DNA from: Saprospiraceae bacterium UBA6168
Lineage (GTDB): Bacteria > Bacteroidota > Bacteroidia > Chitinophagales > Saprospiraceae
NCBI GenBank assembly: GCA_002435785.1
Contig: DIUC01000027.1
Span: 1 to 43,094 of the forward strand
DNA: 43,094 nucleotides
Direction of reading: 5' to 3'
The position numbers and the translations under genes are program-made. The notes beneath the pieces were generated by a model, which was not told the origin of the DNA, made no database searches, and saw only the letters and a list, made by a program, of their open reading frames with translations. Shown here in pieces: positions 38,790-43,094 of the stretch (within the stretch, counting starts at the first letter, position 1; the number at the start of each line of letters is the position of its first letter).

Positions 38790-40829
38790 TTATTTTTTTA
38801 CAAAATTGGTCACAGCACTTTTGCCATTTGATTCGATTTTTACGAAGTAAAAACCAGCGGCAAAAGCGCTCACATTCAGTTGATAATCAAAGTTTTGAAT
38901 GTTGCTTCCCAATTGTTCGGCAGCGATGGCCCTGCCCAGCGCATCAAAAACCGTGATGGTTAGTTTGGCAATTGGATTGGCCGATTCCAAGTGGATGTTG
39001 AGCACCTCCGAGACCGGGTTCGGCGACAGTTGCACGGTAGCCTCCAACTGGCGGTCATTGCTTGCCGAAGTTTCCAGTACGTTGATGGTCATGGTTGCGG
39101 TAGTAGAAAACGCCGTCCCGTCCGAAACCTGAAAGCCAAACGAAGTGTAGGCATTGCCAAACTCTCCGGGAATGGACGAGTAGTTCAGTTCGGTGACTTG
39201 GGCAGGCGCAATGTTCTGGCCAGCAGCAATTGGGTTGGTGCCGAGTTTTAGGCTTCCCTTGGTAGGTAGGCTCACGATTTTCAGGCCACCGAAGAGTTCG
39301 TTTTCCACGTCGCTGAACGGGAAGTCGTCAATTTCAAAAAAGAACGGGAAGTCCTTGGAGGCTGTAACGTTGGCATTTTGTGAAACGGGTGCATCGTTGA
39401 CGGGTGTCACGTTGATGCTCATCGTGTAATCCTCTACGCTCCAAAGAACCCCATCGGAGACCTTGAATTGGAAGTTGGCGTAGTTCGGGCCAAACTCGTC
39501 GGGGTTTGGTGTGTAGTTCAAGTTGCCCAATTGTGCGGCCTGAACCACGGTGTTGATGCTTGCCACGGTTGAGCCAATCTTCAGAAGACCTGTGCTTGGC
39601 AATTGGGTTATCTGCACCGCTTGGAGTTGGTCGCTGAGGTTGTTGTCCTCAAAACTGAAGTCATCAGGTTGGAAGAGATAGACCCCATCCTCAGGCATGA
39701 TGATGGAATTGTCGGCAGAAGTTGGCGGGTAAGCTACGTTGATGAGCAGGTTTTCAAAGAACCGGATGGCGCTACCGTAGTAATCGTTCAAGAAAACATC
39801 CAAGTCCCCATCCCCATCAATATCCGCTGAAGAGGGGATGGCCACCTCAATCCCAGCGGCGTTTATGCCAAATGGGTTGGCAATGCTGGGGGCAAATGAC
39901 GGGGCAGATGAAGTGCCTATGTTCTCGGCGAAAAATATGGTAGCGGCATCGAGGTAACTCATATAAAGGAGGTCAACGTCACCGTCGTTGTCCAAATCGC
40001 AGAGGTGTGGAACGACAACATAACCTGATGCAGCAATACCAAATGGATTGGCTTGAGGAGGGGCAAAGGAAGGCGCACTTGCCGAGCCAATATTTTGAAA
40101 ATACTGGAGCTGGCCATATACCCCACCACCCAACAAGTCCAAGTCGCCATCGCCGTCCAGGTCGGCTGCAATAGCGAAGTTTAGGTAAAGCGTACCAGAA
40201 AGGCCGAATGGGTTTGTTTGCGGAGCGCCAAAAACAGGTGCAGTGGGTGTGCCAGTATTTTCCTGAAAAATGAAACTGCCTCCATAAAGGTTACCTATCA
40301 TCATATCAAGGTCGCCGTCGTTGTCAAAATCTGCTAAGATGGGCTGGGCAAGACTGCCAGGCACCAACCCAAATGGGTCTGTCTCAAAATTGTCCGCTGC
40401 AAACAGCGGCGATTGGGGTGTGCCCAAGTTTTCGTAGTACAAAAAAACGGAAGTGTTGTCAAAGCTACTTATCAGTAGGTCAAGGTCGCCATCGCCATCC
40501 AAATCGGCGAAGGCTTGGTAGCCATAGGTAGTGCCAGGGGCAATCCCAAATGGCGAATTGACGCCTGGCGCAAATGTCTGGGCATCAAGATGGTTGCCGA
40601 AGGATGCCCCAAGGAGCATGGCCATTCCCGCCAATGCGCCCTTTAGCTTTGCAGGTGGCACCAAGTGCCCGATTCGATTGAGCCGGTCTTTCAATTTGGC
40701 CAACAAGGTCCGTTTTTTTGAAAAGGACAAAAGCTGGAAGCTGCCGTCCTTCAAAAGTCGGTTGACCTTTTTTGCGAGGTGCTTGTAGCGCCTCACTTGT
40801 GCCGAAAACGGTAGGTGGAGTGCTTGCAT
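38790..40829 (-). CDS. Secreted VCBS/FG-GAP protein with T9SS sorting domain
   Basis: The 679-aa protein has five FG-GAP/VCBS repeats with calcium loops (DLDGDGDLD, DFDNDGDLD, DLDNDGDVD, DIDGDGDLD; about residues 95-355), two cadherin-like repeats (about 365-580, with LNYTPNPDEFGPNYANF and the linking PVNDAPVS), and a type IX C-terminal sorting domain (LSPNPVSEVLNIHL, VFDALGR, FAAGFYFVKIES, end VTNFVKK). The signal peptide is odd: the hydrophobic core (LKGALAGMAMLLGASFG) starts only at about residue 62, after a basic helical extension, with likely cleavage after HLDAQ. It is downstream of the TIGR03032 gene by 46 bp on the same strand. Ligand unknown. Confidence 0.87.
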   Translation of the reverse strand: MQALHLPFSAQVRRYKHLAKKVNRLLKDGSFQLLSFSKKRTLLAKLKDRLNRIGHLVPPAKLKGALAGMAMLLGASFGNHLDAQTFAPGVNSPFGIAPGTTYGYQAFADLDGDGDLDLLISSFDNTSVFLYYENLGTPQSPLFAADNFETDPFGLVPGSLAQPILADFDNDGDLDMMIGNLYGGSFIFQENTGTPTAPVFGAPQTNPFGLSGTLYLNFAIAADLDGDGDLDLLGGGVYGQLQYFQNIGSASAPSFAPPQANPFGIAASGYVVVPHLCDLDNDGDVDLLYMSYLDAATIFFAENIGTSSAPSFAPSIANPFGINAAGIEVAIPSSADIDGDGDLDVFLNDYYGSAIRFFENLLINVAYPPTSADNSIIMPEDGVYLFQPDDFSFEDNNLSDQLQAVQITQLPSTGLLKIGSTVASINTVVQAAQLGNLNYTPNPDEFGPNYANFQFKVSDGVLWSVEDYTMSINVTPVNDAPVSQNANVTASKDFPFFFEIDDFPFSDVENELFGGLKIVSLPTKGSLKLGTNPIAAGQNIAPAQVTELNYSSIPGEFGNAYTSFGFQVSDGTAFSTTATMTINVLETSASNDRQLEATVQLSPNPVSEVLNIHLESANPIAKLTITVFDALGRAIAAEQLGSNIQNFDYQLNVSAFAAGFYFVKIESNGKSAVTNFVKK

Positions 40830-40875
40830 AAATGGTAGTATTAATGGTGATAAAATGATTTTGAATAAATGGAAC

Positions 40876-42009
40876 TCACTCCTTCATGGGAGCCGCCCAA
40901 TAAGTAGCTTCTGGCGTCGAAAGCCCCAGCTTGTACTCCGGCTTTTCGGTGTTCAAAATGCCGGGCCGCTGGCAGTTGGGCAGCACTTGCACGTCGTAAA
41001 TTTCGTCCACGGAAGTCTGGTACCTCACCTCGCCGACCAAAGCGCCCGTGGGCAAATGAACCACAGAAACCCCTGCCGTTGTTGCCTTCTCTGCGAAATT
41101 AAGCTTCGCAAAGGTGGACGAGCTTTTCCGCAGCTTTGACAGCCCGATGAACAGGTAGTCGCCGTGCTTGCAAAGACCCCTAACAAAACCATTTAGTTGG
41201 GTCACCACGTCATATTTTCCGGTATTAACATCCAATCGCACCAGTTCTCCCGTGGCGGAAAGCAGCAGGAAAAGCTCGCCATTGAAGATTCTGGGGGAAT
41301 GCGGCATGGGCAGGTTTCGTGCGATGGTTTCGCCATGCTCCACATCTATGAGGATACCGCCCGTTGTTACCACCTCCCGCCAGCCTTGCGGCGCATCCGA
41401 TTCACTAAATGCCGTCACGTACTTTGGTTTGCCGTTTAGCAGGGCCATGCCGTTGAGGTGGCAGCGGTCCTCGCTGACCAATTTGGTGATGAATTTGGGT
41501 TTCCAAACTGGGGTGAAGCTGTAATTGTCGTCCACCTTGATGACGCAGGAGAACGAAGTGTTGACCGCAAACAATTGATTATCAAGACCGTAGTCGAGGT
41601 CGTGGATGTCTATCTGCCCAGTGTAGAAGCTGGCACGTGGCATGAAAAGCGCATCATAGGTCGCCGGTTTCTTGGGGTAGCTGGCGGCAAGCTGCGGGGA
41701 GTTCACCAGCACCAGCACCTCGTCGAGGCAGGCAATGGCCATCTTGTCGCCATGCAGGGCGATGCCCATTGGCTTCGCAAAATTGCGGGGAAGTTGGGTC
41801 AGTTCGTCGTCGTTTTTTGCCGAAAGGAAAATAACCTTGCCCGCTTGAAAGGTGCTGAGGGCAATGGTGCAGTTCAGTTGCCGCAAGAGTTCGGGCAGGT
41901 TGGGCGTGTAGTTACAGCTAAATGGTGCGGGTGGCGATGTGGGTTGCATTTCGGGTGATTTTTGTCCAGCAAAGGAATACCGCATTTTGTTAATCGCCGT
42001 CATTTCCAC
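40876..42009 (-). CDS. TIGR03032 family protein
   Basis: This 377-aa protein matches the TIGR03032 family by its core: FAVNTSFSCVIKVDDNYSFTP, then WKPKFI, SEDRCHLNGMALLNGKPKYVTAFSESD (here in segments), GWRE, GILIDVEHGE and LPMPHSPRIFNGELFLLLSATGE. Alternating strand patterns suggest a beta-propeller. The family has no proven function; members occur near surface-polysaccharide or peptide-modification genes in several phyla. The protein starts without a signal peptide. It is followed by the secreted VCBS protein gene and is divergent from a methyltransferase gene. Other in-frame ATGs lie a few residues inside, so the start is uncertain. Confidence 0.85.
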   Translation of the reverse strand: MEMTAINKMRYSFAGQKSPEMQPTSPPAPFSCNYTPNLPELLRQLNCTIALSTFQAGKVIFLSAKNDDELTQLPRNFAKPMGIALHGDKMAIACLDEVLVLVNSPQLAASYPKKPATYDALFMPRASFYTGQIDIHDLDYGLDNQLFAVNTSFSCVIKVDDNYSFTPVWKPKFITKLVSEDRCHLNGMALLNGKPKYVTAFSESDAPQGWREVVTTGGILIDVEHGETIARNLPMPHSPRIFNGELFLLLSATGELVRLDVNTGKYDVVTQLNGFVRGLCKHGDYLFIGLSKLRKSSSTFAKLNFAEKATTAGVSVVHLPTGALVGEVRYQTSVDEIYDVQVLPNCQRPGILNTEKPEYKLGLSTPEATYWAAPMKE

Positions 42010-42049
42010 TGTTAAAATAGTCCAAAAACTGTCTTTTGGCGCTATTTGC

Positions 42050-42057
42050 TACATTTG
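42050..42057 (+). promoter_or_regulatory. Candidate -7 element for the methyltransferase gene
   Basis: TACATTTG followed by CC matches the TAnnTTTG element, 58 bp before the ATG at 42115. The nearest upstream TTG is only 11 nt away, so the -33 part is poor. Confidence 0.35.
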
Positions 42058-42114
42058 CCCAGCAATCCCCAAGCCCCAAAAAAGCCAAATCGCTAAACCG
42101 CCAACCTGCCTTTT

Positions 42115-42939
42115 ATGACCGTCGAACAGTTTTTTGAGCTTTTTTTGGAAGAACTAAAATCCCGTGACAAGCTCCGGGAGTACTATAAATTCCATGACGA
42201 CCCCGCAAAGCTCCCGTTCCGCAAGGCTTATTTTTGCCAACGGCTGCAATACGTCCATGACCAAGTCGTGGCAAATGGCAACCCCTCGCCCAATATTTGG
42301 GACTGTGGCTGCGGCTATGCCACCACCCAAATTTTTCTTGCGCTCAATGGCATTGCCACCCGTGGCACCACCCTCGAATTTTACTTCAAGGAAATACCGG
42401 AGCGACTTGATTTCTGGTCGAAGCATGGTGACATGACGCTTGTTCAGGTCAGTTACGAGGACGTTTTTGACACCAAAATCAACGAAAGCTCCGAGGACAT
42501 CATCATCGTGCAGGACACCCTGCACCACCTCGAACCTCTGCAAAACAGCCTTTCCATTTTCTACAAGACCCTCCGGCCAGGAGGCCAACTCATAGCCATC
42601 GAAGAGAACGGCAACAACCTCATCCAACGCATCAAGCTTTATCGCCAACGTGGCAACAACCGCATCATTGACTACTACGATGAGGGCCTGGGCCGCACCG
42701 TGACGATGGGCAACGAGAACATCCGCCCATACCAGCTATGGCGGGCAGAGTTCGTGAAAGCTGGCTTTGAAATGGAGGAGGATAAGCTCAACTATGTCCG
42801 GCTGTTTCCGCCGGCCTTTTTCCAAAGAAAACTACCGGACGAGGTGCTGAAAAGGGAGCAAATGCTCTGGCAGCGGTATGGCCTGTTGCGGGAGTATTTT
42901 TTCTTTGGGGTGAATTTTGTGGCGAGGAAAGCGAAGTAA
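42115..42939 (+). CDS. Class I SAM-dependent methyltransferase
   Basis: This 274-aa protein has the core motifs: NIWDCGCGYATTQIFLAL (motif I, about residues 61-78), RGTTLEFYFKEIPERLDFW at the strand-2 end, EDIIIVQDTLHHLEPLQNSL (motif IV) and LRPGGQLIAIEENGNN. The acceptor residue pattern HHLEP and IEENGN is shared with a methyltransferase group of unknown target. The N-terminal helical part and C-terminal aromatic-rich part (ERLFPPAFFQRK-type) may bind the substrate. Length is normal. It is divergent from the TIGR03032 gene (105 bp). Confidence 0.83.
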   Translation: MTVEQFFELFLEELKSRDKLREYYKFHDDPAKLPFRKAYFCQRLQYVHDQVVANGNPSPNIWDCGCGYATTQIFLALNGIATRGTTLEFYFKEIPERLDFWSKHGDMTLVQVSYEDVFDTKINESSEDIIIVQDTLHHLEPLQNSLSIFYKTLRPGGQLIAIEENGNNLIQRIKLYRQRGNNRIIDYYDEGLGRTVTMGNENIRPYQLWRAEFVKAGFEMEEDKLNYVRLFPPAFFQRKLPDEVLKREQMLWQRYGLLREYFFFGVNFVARKAK

Positions 42940-43094
42940 AATGTAACTCCTGCATGAAAACAATTCTAACAAAGAATTCAAGTTGAAATGACATGCAGCA
43001 TTGAAACTTTCTTGAATAACAAGAGTCGTTGACAATGCAAGCCTATGCAAGGCGCTGTTTTGACGCTGAAAAGTCGGGGTCGTGCGGCCGCAGT
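42940..43094. other. Window end without a recognised gene
   Basis: No convincing coding frame, RNA gene or terminator was found in these 155 bp. The last bases contain the 8-bp palindrome GCGGCCGC (43084-43091), a NotI site, which may be chance. Confidence 0.4.

Noticed and set aside
43084..43091. NotI site near the end as a possible vector junction
   Set aside because: No vector sequence is recognisable; an 8-bp match can be chance.

Overview
The window is chromosomal DNA of a Bacteroidota bacterium, most likely a member of the Saprospiria (a Haliscomenobacter/Lewinella-like lineage); the class-level placement is inference. Supporting signs are two large secreted FG-GAP/VCBS proteins with type IX secretion C-terminal sorting domains, starts without Shine-Dalgarno sequences, several promoters of the Bacteroidota type (TTG, about 19 nt, TAnnTTTG), a glycine/RGG-tailed PNPase, and Bacteroidota-specific proteins. 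No phage, IS element, CRISPR array, rRNA or tRNA gene was found. Most of the region is ordinary housekeeping sequence with accessory genes between.

Layout. 1-2145: remnant of a truncated minus-strand gene, then two tandem paralogous lipoprotein genes bracketed by a 53-bp direct repeat. 2146-8501: a CtlX-type citrulline hydrolase, signal peptide peptidase SppA, a pyrophosphate-type phosphofructokinase and, convergent with it, a GlgE-like GH13 protein whose catalytic residues are replaced. 8719-11614: rpsO-pnp in the classic order on the minus strand. 11930-14895: a secreted FG-GAP/ASPIC protein, convergent with and overlapping recF by its stop codon. 15091-19221 (minus): a membrane-anchored coiled-coil protein, enolase and carA. 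19433-23740 (minus): a three-gene exporter (adaptor lipoprotein, MacB-like permease, TolC-like channel) without an ATPase gene. 23973-28011: a DUF3467 protein, a methyltransferase, a proline-rich protein, thymidine kinase and nadC. 28124-30021 (minus): a 34-codon membrane micro-ORF, pyrD and cdd. 30166-38714 (plus): a saccharopine-dehydrogenase-like enzyme, a polysaccharide flippase-like protein, a glycosyltransferase-like membrane protein with TPRs, a ParE-type toxin-antitoxin pair, a methyltransferase, a class V aminotransferase, a conserved 159-aa protein and an arrestin/Spo0M-like protein. 38790-42939: a secreted VCBS protein and a TIGR03032 protein (minus), then a third methyltransferase (plus).

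Functional themes are pyrimidine metabolism (carA, pyrD, cdd, tdk, not one operon), glycolysis (PPi-PFK, enolase), RNA metabolism (rpsO-pnp), envelope export and surface proteins. The observation most worth following is the GlgE-like protein at 6555-8501: its fold motifs are intact, but the nucleophile Asp, the acid/base Glu and the phosphate-contact motif are all substituted, which suggests a conserved pseudoenzyme or a new activity. Secondary leads are the micro-ORF at 28124-28228, the 22-bp inverted repeat at 38156-38236, the exporter without ATPase and the structured leader of pnp.
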